A stretch of 64,000 nucleotides of DNA from NCBI GenBank assembly GCA_964428345.1, contig CAYRYD010000001.1, positions 228,510-292,509 of the forward strand, in the 5' to 3' direction. Made by a program: the position numbers and the translations under genes. Origin of the DNA: JABDMH01 sp964428345. GTDB taxonomy: Bacteria > Bacteroidota > Bacteroidia > Chitinophagales > Saprospiraceae. Positions 1-9,141 of this stretch are shown one piece after another. The notes beneath the pieces are model-generated. The model ran no database searches and had not been told where the DNA came from. It worked only from the letters and a program-made list of their open reading frames with translations. Numbering within the stretch: position 1 is the stretch's first letter; every line of letters begins with the position of its first letter.

Positions 1-3000
1 GGATCCAAGATCTTATCTCCAACCCTTATTTCCAAAGGCCGGGGTGCAACCAGCCAGTTGTCATCACCCATCGTCAAAGCACGGATCGCCTCTGACGTCG
101 ATTTGGTCGTACTCCATTGATTGGTCCGTTTGTGATTGAGAAGCCAACGCTTGAGTTGCGCTACCAGCCCGGGTTCAGCCTTAAACCGGCTAAAAACCTC
201 GATCATCCTGACATGCGTTTCAATGGGCAATTGCCACCATCTGAATCCACTTTCATATTTCCAGAATGCTCCCTGGGTGGGATTCATAATCATTCGCTCC
301 TTTAAAGATTTCAGCAGTTGATCTCTTACATCAGGTTTCTGATATTGATCGAATACGAATACCAGGGTAGCCTGGGAATAAAGGGATTGCCTGGTCCAGT
401 AAGTAATTGCCTGCTCGAGGAAATAAGCAGTGGGTTTGTCCAAAGCTTCACTTGAAGGTCCTTCATATAGCTTCCTGACCCTAAGATAGTTAATGATTAT
501 GGGAGATAGATGATGATCATTCCATGAGGTACCTCCTGCCCTAACCCGTTTCTCAATCTCCTGGTAATTTTGCAGGAACTGTTCATCCAGATAGACCATG
601 CCCTTTTCTATCATTTCAGCCATCAGGTCATTCAGGTCAGGCTCAACCCAGGTCTGCATCTCGATCAGTCCCTCAACAATGTACTGAGAAATAAACCAAT
701 TGGAAGGGCCTCCAGGAAACCATGGAAATCCTCCATCCTGACTTTGCTGATTCTGTAGCTTTTGCAGACTATTCATTTGTGAATTCTGCAGCGTGTTGGG
801 CTGAAAGTACAATGCCAGTCTTTTCATCTGCATTGATTCAGACAATGCATTTTCAACCCAGGGAGTCTCTTCGATGGCAGCTGATTTCAATCCTTCATCT
901 TTTAGCAGCGGGCTCTCGAGATTGACCGATCTCCATTGGTCAAAGACTTTTCCGATCGCAGGATTGTCGTGGAGTAGCTTGATACCAAGGGCATTGGCAA
1001 ACAGGCGATTGAAGATCTGTTCCGAGCATTCATAGGGGTATTCCATGAGATAGGGTAAGGCTTTGACGGCAAACCAGGCAGGATTGGCCGTGAAGTCAAG
1101 GACCATCTGTTCCCGGACAGCTAACTCTGAACCAGACTTAAGTATATCTTCGAGTTCAATGAGTGCTGATCCTTTTCCCGGCACTTCCAAAGCCCGGGTA
1201 GCAGTTACGAGAATCCGGTTTTCCAGGATGGGGACCACCGCCCGCTCGGCGTCCTGATGTTTTTCCGTGATTGCCCTGATGGTGTATTCGACCGGAAAAT
1301 GAAAGGTATCCGGAATTTGCAGAGTCCACTGGGCTTGCGTCGATGACCGGGGTTCCAAACTGAATTCGAGCTCCTTAGAGGTGCGTATAAAAGAAAGGAC
1401 GGACTCACCGTTGAGAGCATTCTTCAGTTCAAGGTTTACTTTACCAGACTGGGGCTCGGAGGTCAGATTGTCGATTTTAGCATTGAATGATATTTCATCT
1501 CCCGATCGTAAAAACCTCGGACGGTTGCTGGTTATCATCAGTTCTTTCTGACTTACAATCCTGGCTTCCCGGTATCCGTGAACCAACTCGCCGCTATGGG
1601 CCAACAGCATCAGCCGCCACGTGGTCAGCGCATCGTTCATCACATATTCGAAACGGATCTTACCCTCCCGGTCAGTAACCAGTTGCGGATAAAAGAAAAC
1701 GTTCTCATTGAAATCTTCCCGGACGGGTGAGTCCTCCTGTGTCAAATCTTGCCCTACTTGGCTTTCGGCTGCTTCTTCAGCAATCGGAGGGGTCTGAACC
1801 TCCTTCGATCGGATGGCGTCTGTTGCCAGATTAAAATACTGATGAAGTGGAAAACCAAACCAGTTGAGTTGAGGCAGATAAGTGGCAGGGATTTCCACCG
1901 GCTCCGGATTCCATCCCCAATAATAGAAATGGGCATGGCTTATCTCAAACCCGGGAGTCATCCGATGGGCCTGACTAGGTCTTATCGGAAAAAATGACTT
2001 AGGCCATTCGTGGGGATAAATGACGTCAAGAGATGCATCGTACATGGTAGCGAGAAGTTCCGTTTCGGGCAGACCAACGCCGTCCCGGGTAATCAGCAAC
2101 TCAACCTGTTCCCGGGTCTGCGGTCTGGTTACCTCCTTCAAAGTCAGAATTTTAATATCCAGTTCTTTGTCTGACCAGGGAACAGAAACCGGAATGCTCC
2201 GGGACACGATACGATTCTGATAAGTCATTTGAAAGTGTACAGAGAAACCTCCCCGGTCTGTCTCCGAAACCGGTATTTTCAGTTGGTCCCAATTCCGGAT
2301 GGTTTGCCAGTTAATCGCTCCAACACCATCTGGTTTCTCGATCCGGTACCATAAGCTTCCTTCACCGGCTGCCCCCATGGTGATGGTACAAGTGTCTCCG
2401 GGCTGATACTCCCGAGTTTCCGTGAGCAGATACAGCATTTCGTCCTGAGGCACATAACTGGCACTTGGGTCAACCAGTTGCACCTTGAATTCAGATTCGA
2501 TGTTTACACCCTGCCGATCCTGAGATTGTACTTTGACCCGGTAACGGCCCGGTGGGAGGTTCAACACCCGGAAATCTGCCATCGGTTTTCGATCAAATGG
2601 TGTGAGCGTGACACGCCCCATATCCCGGCCGGTCTCTTCGGTGTCAATTCCAGGAACCGAATACCAGGGTAACAAATCACGGTATATATCGACCGGTAAT
2701 CCCGGTTGATCGGGAACGGGCCAGTACCGTGGCCGCGTCCATTTCCGTGTTTCATCCAACAAGATAAATGTGACCACACCAGTTACACCAACCTCATCAC
2801 CATCTGCATTTAAAGCACTGAATACCAGTGTATTACTTTTAGTCACATCAATAACATCTTCAGTTTCCAACCGAAGTCCATACGGCTGCTCACCCAGAGC
2901 AAGAGATTTTATGGACGATTGCGACTCTCCCGAAATATCCGTGGCTTCCACCACAATCTCAAAGTTATAAACCGGCATGAAGCGGTCTCCGATGAGATCA

Positions 3001-5312
3001 TCAGACAGCGCCGTAAATGAAAAGGAGTACCGGCCATCTTTGTCGGTCTCGATACCTCCGGAGGTAATTTCCCGTTCTGAAGCCGGCGGTCCGGGAAATC
3101 GGCTATAGAACCGGAAAAACGGATAGCTGGCCTTGCGAATCACCCGGTATCTGACCCCTATGTTACTCAAAGAAGCACCGGCATAACTAATCACCTCGCC
3201 TTTGACAGTAATATCGTCTCCCAGTTTATTCGCATTGCTGAAGCTGTCAATCCTCACTTCAAATGTTGGTCTCTTGTAGGCTTCGACCTGAAAGTATTGC
3301 CGATCCTGAGTCAGGTTTGTACCCAATGACATTTGTCCCAGCAGACCTTCTTCGGGTAAAACAAATGATCCCGTAAATGAACCATAGGCATTTGAGATCA
3401 CGGGCAGTATGCTGACCAGTTGTCCGTTGGTATTGTAAAGCGATATTTCAGCTGACCGGTTTGCAATCAAACGTGGTATGCCCTGGTCATCCCTATGCAA
3501 TAATAGGCCCTTGAAATACAGTATCTGTCCCGGACGGTAAATGGAGCGGTCAAGAAAATACTTCACCTCCAGAGACTCAACCGGTCTCCGGTTCCAGCCA
3601 TAATGACTTACCAAAAAATCCCGGTAGTCGAGCGTATCACGACCCTTAATCAACACTGGCGCATAGGTACCCCGGGTCTCTGGCACCGCAGCATATCCCT
3701 GATCGTCGGTTTGCGACTCATCTACTTTAGTCCGTATTTGTTGTCGCAGCCGGCCGTCATATCGCTGCTGATACCAGGAAACGGATACCCCCTTAAGCGG
3801 CATACCGGTGGTCCGGTCAAAACACTGTAACTCACTCCGGCCCTGTAACGCAAAGGTTGAAGTTGCCAGATTGGATACATGAAATCCGGTCACAGTGATC
3901 CCATCTTTACCGGCATCATAAGCGGGGGAAGACGAAACGATCAAAAAATAATATCCCGGACTCAGCGACTTTAAGCTGAACTCGGTAGAATGAGACCGGA
4001 AATCTGAACTACCCTGGAGCTCAACCTCTGATTCTTCCAGCACCTCTCTCTCCAGTAAAAAGGGCAGCTGATCTTCGTAGGAGCGTCGCTCAAAGCGATC
4101 TCTTTGGGATTCCTGAAATTTTACCACCCGATAAAAAACGCGGGCCAGATTCTTATACTCGATCAAGGTGAGGACCGGCTGACCAGGGATATTCACTTTC
4201 TCGATGCGGACCTGGAGGGAAGGTGCTTCCAGCTGCTGAAGAAGCTGACGGCATTGCAACACACCCTTGCTTTCCCCATCGTGTTGTTCCTGGATAGCGA
4301 GGCAGAGAGTATGTGCTTCCGTCAATCGGTCCTGACGGAAATAAAAAGATGCCAGGTGGTATTTTACTTCTGCTTGATCATTTTCACCTAAATTACTGTT
4401 AATTAAATACTTAATGGCATCTTCATAAAGCGAGTCTTTAGAGTAAATACTACTATTCTGATGAAAATAGGCCAATCGTCGCAGGTCAAAGTAAACCCGG
4501 TCTGTACTGTTTTTCAGAGCTTGTTGATAGATCCGGGAAGTTGCAAACCGCCGGTCGGTACTATCTGAAAAACTCAATGTAAGATTTACATACTGCTGAG
4601 CCGGTAGAAAAAAGTCCTCCCGGTTTAACGTGAATATACTTCTGGCTTCGGGTAAACCATAGTGAACCTGCTCAAAGTGATCCAATGCCCTGCTGACCAA
4701 TAACCGATATAGATTTCCTTTTGTGCCTGGCCCCTCATTGGGGCTGGTCAACAGCAATCGAAAGGAATCGAGGGAGACATGCACGACACTATCCGGAGCT
4801 ATTGACTGCAGATAATGCTCATCGGCCACGGACATCAGATCGGACCCGGACATCAGTGCCACATCATCGGGTCTCACTTGTTGAGGTTTACGTTGCCGGA
4901 GTTGCCATTGATGTTGCACATAATAAGAGGTATAAAGCTCTCCCAGATAGGAATGCAGAATTTGCCGGGCCGGGGCATCCAGATTGGGCAACTCGCTTTC
5001 CATGCGGGGGATGGCTGCTTCCAATCCACCTTCTTCCAATTCGAGGGCAAATTTGTTGTCGTAAATCAACGCCTTTACATAGTGAAGTTGATCACCAGAC
5101 TCCAGACTTTGGGACCTGATTTTCTTGACCAGGTCGCGGGCACTCCCGGGCAGTCCTGACTTTTCAAGCGAATCGATTTCGCGCCAAAGAAGGGTATAAT
5201 TTAGGGAAGGTTGATGTGGCGGTGTCACTGGTGGTACGGTGGTTTTACAGGTCAAAAAAAGAAGAGACAGGAATAAGATGGATGACCGGGTTGTCGCAAG
5301 GAGATGATTCAT
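1..5312 (-). CDS. Alpha-2-macroglobulin family lipoprotein (3' end missing)
   Basis: The frame is open from the ATG at 5312 to the left edge, at least 1770 codons, so the C-terminus lies outside the window. The N-terminus is a lipoprotein signal peptide with lipobox LFLTC (Cys22). Residues from about 40 to 400 look helical, TPR-like. The MG2-type motif YRPGQILYFKG starts at residue 592, followed by beta-rich MG domains. A thioester motif CSEQ, in the context YPYECSEQIFNRL, has its cysteine at residue 1429 (codon 1028-1026). Bacterial A2Ms are protease-trapping envelope proteins that bind target proteases through this thioester after bait cleavage; that role is family knowledge. No penicillin-binding protein 1C gene, the usual partner in Proteobacteria, is visible here. 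The family is confident; trapping activity is inferred. Confidence 0.92.
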   Translation of the reverse strand, partial: MNHLLATTRSSILFLSLLFLTCKTTVPPVTPPHQPSLNYTLLWREIDSLEKSGLPGSARDLVKKIRSQSLESGDQLHYVKALIYDNKFALELEEGGLEAAIPRMESELPNLDAPARQILHSYLGELYTSYYVQHQWQLRQRKPQQVRPDDVALMSGSDLMSVADEHYLQSIAPDSVVHVSLDSFRLLLTSPNEGPGTKGNLYRLLVSRALDHFEQVHYGLPEARSIFTLNREDFFLPAQQYVNLTLSFSDSTDRRFATSRIYQQALKNSTDRVYFDLRRLAYFHQNSSIYSKDSLYEDAIKYLINSNLGENDQAEVKYHLASFYFRQDRLTEAHTLCLAIQEQHDGESKGVLQCRQLLQQLEAPSLQVRIEKVNIPGQPVLTLIEYKNLARVFYRVVKFQESQRDRFERRSYEDQLPFLLEREVLEESEVELQGSSDFRSHSTEFSLKSLSPGYYFLIVSSSPAYDAGKDGITVTGFHVSNLATSTFALQGRSELQCFDRTTGMPLKGVSVSWYQQRYDGRLRQQIRTKVDESQTDDQGYAAVPETRGTYAPVLIKGRDTLDYRDFLVSHYGWNRRPVESLEVKYFLDRSIYRPGQILYFKGLLLHRDDQGIPRLIANRSAEISLYNTNGQLVSILPVISNAYGSFTGSFVLPEEGLLGQMSLGTNLTQDRQYFQVEAYKRPTFEVRIDSFSNANKLGDDITVKGEVISYAGASLSNIGVRYRVIRKASYPFFRFYSRFPGPPASEREITSGGIETDKDGRYSFSFTALSDDLIGDRFMPVYNFEIVVEATDISGESQSSIKSLALGEQPYGLRLETEDVIDVTKSNTLVFSALNADGDEVGVTGVVTFILLDETRKWTRPRYWPVPDQPGLPVDIYRDLLPWYSVPGIDTEETGRDMGRVTLTPFDRKPMADFRVLNLPPGRYRVKVQSQDRQGVNIESEFKVQLVDPSASYVPQDEMLYLLTETREYQPGDTCTITMGAAGEGSLWYRIEKPDGVGAINWQTIRNWDQLKIPVSETDRGGFSVHFQMTYQNRIVSRSIPVSVPWSDKELDIKILTLKEVTRPQTREQVELLITRDGVGLPETELLATMYDASLDVIYPHEWPKSFFPIRPSQAHRMTPGFEISHAHFYYWGWNPEPVEIPATYLPQLNWFGFPLHQYFNLATDAIRSKEVQTPPIAEEAAESQVGQDLTQEDSPVREDFNENVFFYPQLVTDREGKIRFEYVMNDALTTWRLMLLAHSGELVHGYREARIVSQKELMITSNRPRFLRSGDEISFNAKIDNLTSEPQSGKVNLELKNALNGESVLSFIRTSKELEFSLEPRSSTQAQWTLQIPDTFHFPVEYTIRAITEKHQDAERAVVPILENRILVTATRALEVPGKGSALIELEDILKSGSELAVREQMVLDFTANPAWFAVKALPYLMEYPYECSEQIFNRLFANALGIKLLHDNPAIGKVFDQWRSVNLESPLLKDEGLKSAAIEETPWVENALSESMQMKRLALYFQPNTLQNSQMNSLQKLQNQQSQDGGFPWFPGGPSNWFISQYIVEGLIEMQTWVEPDLNDLMAEMIEKGMVYLDEQFLQNYQEIEKRVRAGGTSWNDHHLSPIIINYLRVRKLYEGPSSEALDKPTAYFLEQAITYWTRQSLYSQATLVFVFDQYQKPDVRDQLLKSLKERMIMNPTQGAFWKYESGFRWWQLPIETHVRMIEVFSRFKAEPGLVAQLKRWLLNHKRTNQWSTTKSTSEAIRALTMGDDNWLVAPRPLEIRVGDKILD

Positions 5313-5399
5313 AGTCACTATTTATACTTTCAGACGCACCATGAGGCTGCAATAGGACAAGTCTCAGAAAGCATTAACAGATAGTTAACGAATCCGCGT

Positions 5400-6458
5400 T
5401 CAATAATCTTTCGCAAATCTTGCAGGACTTATTATATCAGGCAACTCGATGCCATCCTCCAGGTGAGCGATAAAGGCTTCCGACCAGTAAGGACCTAAGG
5501 AAGCACCTTTGGTACCTAACCCATTAAAAAGAGACACCCGGTGATTGACCGGATGCCTGCCGATCACTGGCCGGCGATCTTTGATCGTAGGCCGGATGGC
5601 CGCCTCGTGAGCCAGAATTTCATAGGGCGCTTTGATCAATTGCCGGGCAAATTTATTCAAAAGCCGAAAGCCTTCTTCCGAAGGATCACTATCCTCAAAA
5701 TTCCAGCTGTCCTTTGCTCCAAACCAAAAGATGTCATCATGCAGATGCACCAGGAAGTATTTCTTCTTAATCATTTTATCCGGATGAAAATCGCGGATTC
5801 GAATTTTCAGGATTTCACCCTTCGAGGGATTCAGGTAGCGTTCGGGGGAAAAAAGATCATTCCCTCTCAGTAGTGAGCCTTCGCAAAATATCAGGTAGTC
5901 GGCCTGGATGTCCCCATACATAATCTTATCACTGGAAATCCGGCACTGATTCATCCGGAAGTATTCGGGCCTCAGACTGTTCCTATCCAGGAGGATACGC
6001 CGCACCCGCTCGATCAGCAATGGTATATCAACCTGATAACCAGTCACTTCACACCAAAACTCATCCAGAAAAAGTTTATCCTTAAACGTATTCAGGTCCA
6101 CATCCGTCACAATATAATCTTGATAGCCCGGAGTGCCTGATTTCATTAGCCAGTCGTTCACTGATTTCTGATCGGACAAATGACGGACGATGTTGCGTTG
6201 CCTCATCAGGGAGACTCCCAGGAGTTTCTCCAGTTCGGCATACCGGGTAATCGCACTGGCAAGCAGGGTGTCAAACATCCAGCTCTTGACGAATCTTCTT
6301 CCGGTAATTGGGTTGATGATTCCCGCCGCATAGAGACTGGAGCTTTGATGATGTCCCTGATCAAAAACCATGATCCGGCGTCCCCGCTCCAACAGCAGAG
6401 TGGATATCAGGGTGCCTGCCAGGCCCTGACCCACAACGATGTAATCTACCTTATTCAT
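5400..6458 (-). CDS. FAD-dependent oxidoreductase (DAO family)
   Basis: 352 residues. The N-terminal Rossmann motif VVGQGLAGT (G10, G12, G15) binds FAD, and the motif AAGIINPITGRRFVKSW matches the DAO superfamily (glycine oxidase, MnmC C-domain type). The C-terminal part contains RPTIKDRRPVIGRHP and GLGTKGASLGP, the second FAD-contact region of this superfamily. The start codon overlaps the stop of the upstream yjbR-like gene by 4 bp, so it is the last gene of the 9026-5400 operon. The substrate cannot be read from sequence; an amino acid or a modified tRNA base are both possible. No signal peptide, so cytoplasmic. Confidence 0.85.
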   Translation of the reverse strand: MNKVDYIVVGQGLAGTLISTLLLERGRRIMVFDQGHHQSSSLYAAGIINPITGRRFVKSWMFDTLLASAITRYAELEKLLGVSLMRQRNIVRHLSDQKSVNDWLMKSGTPGYQDYIVTDVDLNTFKDKLFLDEFWCEVTGYQVDIPLLIERVRRILLDRNSLRPEYFRMNQCRISSDKIMYGDIQADYLIFCEGSLLRGNDLFSPERYLNPSKGEILKIRIRDFHPDKMIKKKYFLVHLHDDIFWFGAKDSWNFEDSDPSEEGFRLLNKFARQLIKAPYEILAHEAAIRPTIKDRRPVIGRHPVNHRVSLFNGLGTKGASLGPYWSEAFIAHLEDGIELPDIISPARFAKDY

Positions 6459-6826
6459 TTTGATGTAGGCGGGCAGAAGATTTCCTGTTTTAGCTTGCGA
6501 GGCAAACTGGCCAATACCAGCCCGTACGAATGGTCGATGAGTTCCAGGATCATCGTCCGGGGCAGATTACCTTCGCAAAGCACGGTATTCCAATGTCTCT
6601 TGTTCATATGGTATCCGGGTCTGATCTCCGGATAGTTGTCTCTCAGTTCGATCGCTTTTTGGGGATCACATTTTAGGTTAATGGACAAGATCTCGGCATC
6701 GATATCGGTCAGCAAAAATATCTTCCCTCCAATCCGGAATGCGAGAGTGCTCACATCAAAAGGAAGATCCTCTGTCACTTTCTCTTTTTTCAGGCAATGA
6801 TTGCGGATTTCTTCAAGAGTGATCAT
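6455..6826 (-). CDS. MmcQ/YjbR family protein
   Basis: 123 residues with the compact CyaY-like alpha/beta fold pattern of the MmcQ/YjbR family. The characteristic features are the DLPFDVSTLAFRIGGKIF stretch near residues 20-38, a central LKCDP, and YHMNKRHWNTV near residues 72-82. The family is described as DNA-binding by fold similarity, but no clear function is established. It sits two bases after pyrF and overlaps the FAD oxidoreductase by an ATGA junction, consistent with translational coupling. Confidence 0.85.
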   Translation of the reverse strand: MITLEEIRNHCLKKEKVTEDLPFDVSTLAFRIGGKIFLLTDIDAEILSINLKCDPQKAIELRDNYPEIRPGYHMNKRHWNTVLCEGNLPRTMILELIDHSYGLVLASLPRKLKQEIFCPPTSK

Positions 6827-6828
6827 TG

Positions 6829-7638
6829 CTACCCGATTAAAATTGACATTTCCCTGTGCAGGTTCCAGGCTGCCTCCTTCACTGCTTCATCAAAATTGCC
6901 TTCATCCCGGCTGGCATAAATGATGGATCGAGAAGCGTTGATCAGGAGGCCCACATCTTTGTTGGATCCATTCCGGTAAACTTGCTGCAAATCACCTCCC
7001 TGACTTCCGACCCCCGGCACCAGCAAAAAATGATCCGGTACGATTTGTCGTACCTTCCGAAAGTGTTCAGCCTGGGTCGCACCAACGACATACATCATCC
7101 TATCATCAGATGCCCAGCGTGAACTGATCTCAAGCACTGACTCAAAGAGTCGCTTACCTTCGTTATTTTTCAAAAACTGAAAATCATGACTTCCAACGTT
7201 GGAGGTCAAACCCAGCAATATGACCCATTTTTCCGGAAAATCGAGAAATGGTTCCACCGAATCCCTCCCCATATATGGGGCAATCGTAACCGAATCAAAG
7301 GAAAAAGTCTCAAAAAAGGTTTTGGCATACAGTCTCGACGTATTGCCAATATCGCCCCGTTTCGCATCAGCAATGGTAAAATGGCTTTCCGGAATGTATG
7401 CCAGCGTTTTAGCCAGGGTTTCCCACCCGGCCACTCCCCTTGCTTCATAAAAGGCGATATTGGGTTTGTAGGCGACGCAATGTTCTTTTGTGGCGTCAAT
7501 TATGCGGCGGTTAAATTCATAGACAGGATCGGGAAAATCACGGAAAAAAGAAGGTATTTTTTCAATATCGCTATCCAGACCCACACAAAGAAAACTTTGC
7601 TTGTGGCCGATCAATTCAATTATCTGCTTCCTGGTCAT
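6829..7638 (-). CDS. pyrF: Orotidine 5'-phosphate decarboxylase (type 2)
   Basis: 269 residues, usual length for the type 2 family. It decarboxylates OMP to UMP, the last step of de novo pyrimidine synthesis, in the cytoplasm. The catalytic motif DAKRGDIGNT lies at residues 91-100 with the expected D-x-K-x-x-D arrangement. The N-terminal LCVGLDSDIEKIP and the phosphate-binding region LVPGVGSQGGD are also typical. The start codon overlaps the nfu-like stop by 4 bp (ATGA). Confidence 0.95.
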   Translation of the reverse strand: MTRKQIIELIGHKQSFLCVGLDSDIEKIPSFFRDFPDPVYEFNRRIIDATKEHCVAYKPNIAFYEARGVAGWETLAKTLAYIPESHFTIADAKRGDIGNTSRLYAKTFFETFSFDSVTIAPYMGRDSVEPFLDFPEKWVILLGLTSNVGSHDFQFLKNNEGKRLFESVLEISSRWASDDRMMYVVGATQAEHFRKVRQIVPDHFLLVPGVGSQGGDLQQVYRNGSNKDVGLLINASRSIIYASRDEGNFDEAVKEAAWNLHREMSILIG

Positions 7639-7901
7639 GCCTCAGGCTCATCGATCGAACGTACACCTTTAATTGACGGTACTTTCCCTTTCACCACATC
7701 CTCAATCCCGGCTTTTAGCGTCATCCGGGTCATGCCGCAATTGCTGCAGGCTCCCTGCCATTTAATGAGTACTATCTGGTCATCGGTGATGTCTATCAAT
7801 TCAACATTGCCACCATCCACTGCCAGATGTGGCCTTACATGTTCCAATGCAGCTTCAACCTCCGCCATCAGCTGGTCTTTCCCCGTTATCATTACCGACA
7901 T
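7635..7901 (-). CDS. NifU C-terminal domain (Nfu-type) Fe-S carrier
   Basis: 88 residues, a stand-alone NifU C-terminal domain. The cluster-ligand motif CSNC occupies residues 52-55 in the context WQGACSNCGMTRMTLKAGIE, which is diagnostic of Nfu proteins that carry Fe-S clusters to client apoproteins. It sits 27 bp downstream of mrp, another Fe-S carrier ATPase, and overlaps pyrF by 4 bp. The neighbouring Mrp appears to lack its own CxxC, so the two may act together (inference). Confidence 0.92.
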   Translation of the reverse strand: MSVMITGKDQLMAEVEAALEHVRPHLAVDGGNVELIDITDDQIVLIKWQGACSNCGMTRMTLKAGIEDVVKGKVPSIKGVRSIDEPEA

Positions 7902-7928
7902 ACTACCTTAATTCTTAAATTTTTAAAA

Positions 7929-9026
7929 CTAACTCTTAATATCTACAATCCGGGTGGGCTCAAACAGCTTATTTCTCTGTTCGACCGCCTTCACGGTATT
8001 TTCGACAAATTGCATCCATGCTGCCTGCATAGATGGATCACTACTCTCAACGATGGGGAGTCCATTGTCACCTCCCTCCCGAATCGCTTCCACCATCGGA
8101 ATTTGGCCCAGTAATACCGAATTGGCCAATTCCGCGAGATGTTGACCACCTCCCTTACCAAATAAATAGTATTTCCGGTCAGGAAGTTCAGGAGGGGTAA
8201 ACCAGGCCATGTTTTCCAATACCCCGAGAATGGGTACCTTGACAGATGGCAACCGGAACATATTCATGGCCTTAACGGCATCCATCCAGGCGACTTTCTG
8301 AGGAGTTGTTACCATGACTACCCCGGTAAGAGGCACCGTCTGCACCAGGGTCAGCTGGATATCTCCGGTACCCGGTGGCAGATCAATGACCAGGAAGTCC
8401 AGTTCCGGCCAGAGACATTCTTCGATAAACTGCTTCATAATACCGGCAAGGCGAGGGCCCCGTAATACCACTGCCTGCTCGGGTTCGACAATAAATCCTA
8501 TGGATAATATGCTGATTCCCTGGGCTTGCAAAGGAACAATCTTGGGTTTTCCATGAACATCGACGAGTTTTGGTTTCTGCCCCTCCAGACCAAACATGGT
8601 GGGTATTGAAGGGCCATAAAAGTCGGCATCGATCAGGCCGGTCCGGTAACCCAGTTTTCGCAATCCAACCGCGAGATTACTCGATACGGTAGATTTTCCT
8701 ACCCCACCCTTGCCAGATGCCACCGCAATGATATTCTTCACCTGGGGTAACACGCCCGATTCCTTTTCTCCGGACCTTAACTGCGTTTCCAGATGAATAT
8801 GAACGTCCAGAGCTGGATGTTCATTTTTAATCGCGGCCATGCAGGCAAAATTGACGGATGATTTCTGATCCTGGTGAAGTTGTTGAGTGAAGATCAGAGT
8901 GATCCTGACACGACCCTCCTCCACTTCAATCTCACGTATACGCCCGGCATCCACAATGGATACTCCCGTGAGAGGATCAGGTACTGCCCTGAGGAGTTGA
9001 ATTACCTGACTTTTCTCAATTTGCAC
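7929..9026 (-). CDS. mrp: Mrp/NBP35-type P-loop ATPase, Fe-S carrier
   Basis: I place the start at GTG 9026, giving 365 residues. The frame is open back to an ATG at 9143, but that overlaps the divergent ribF start, and the extra 39 residues do not resemble the family. Residues 1-90 form the MIP18/DUF59-like domain. The deviant Walker A GKGGVGKST lies near 104-112, followed by DADFYGPSIPTMFG and VIDLPPGTGD, all classical Mrp motifs. In place of the C-terminal CxxC of E. coli ApbC there is WFTPPELPDRKYYLFGKGGG with no cysteine. First gene of a five-gene operon; a weak -7-like TATCTTTA lies 25 nt upstream of the GTG. Confidence 0.9.
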   Translation of the reverse strand: MQIEKSQVIQLLRAVPDPLTGVSIVDAGRIREIEVEEGRVRITLIFTQQLHQDQKSSVNFACMAAIKNEHPALDVHIHLETQLRSGEKESGVLPQVKNIIAVASGKGGVGKSTVSSNLAVGLRKLGYRTGLIDADFYGPSIPTMFGLEGQKPKLVDVHGKPKIVPLQAQGISILSIGFIVEPEQAVVLRGPRLAGIMKQFIEECLWPELDFLVIDLPPGTGDIQLTLVQTVPLTGVVMVTTPQKVAWMDAVKAMNMFRLPSVKVPILGVLENMAWFTPPELPDRKYYLFGKGGGQHLAELANSVLLGQIPMVEAIREGGDNGLPIVESSDPSMQAAWMQFVENTVKAVEQRNKLFEPTRIVDIKS

Positions 9027-9050
9027 GTTATATAGTTTAAAATCACGCCA

Positions 9051-9058
9051 TAAAGATA
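9051..9058 (-). promoter_or_regulatory. Possible -7 promoter box for mrp
   Basis: The minus-strand octamer TATCTTTA differs by one base from the Bacteroidota -7 consensus TAnnTTTG. It lies 25 nt upstream of GTG 9026, a spacing similar to the tyrS box in this window. It supports the shorter Mrp start. A matching -33 element is not evident. Confidence 0.3.
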
Positions 9059-9141
9059 AACAATTCGACCCTTTACTTCGTTGGCGATAAAGATGTATTC
9101 CTGCTAATAACATATTATAGAAAACTTTTATACATTTGATC

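Noticed and set aside
4721..5159. Plus-strand frames of 114-132 residues
   Set aside because: They are antisense to the A2M coding sequence, with unlikely composition (His/Arg-rich) and no motif.
7186..7911. 241-residue plus-strand frame opposite pyrF and nfu
   Set aside because: Both minus-strand genes are firmly identified; this frame is their antisense shadow.
9131..9138. TACATTTG as a promoter for ribF
   Set aside because: Only 3 bp separate it from the ATG, leaving no room for a transcript leader.
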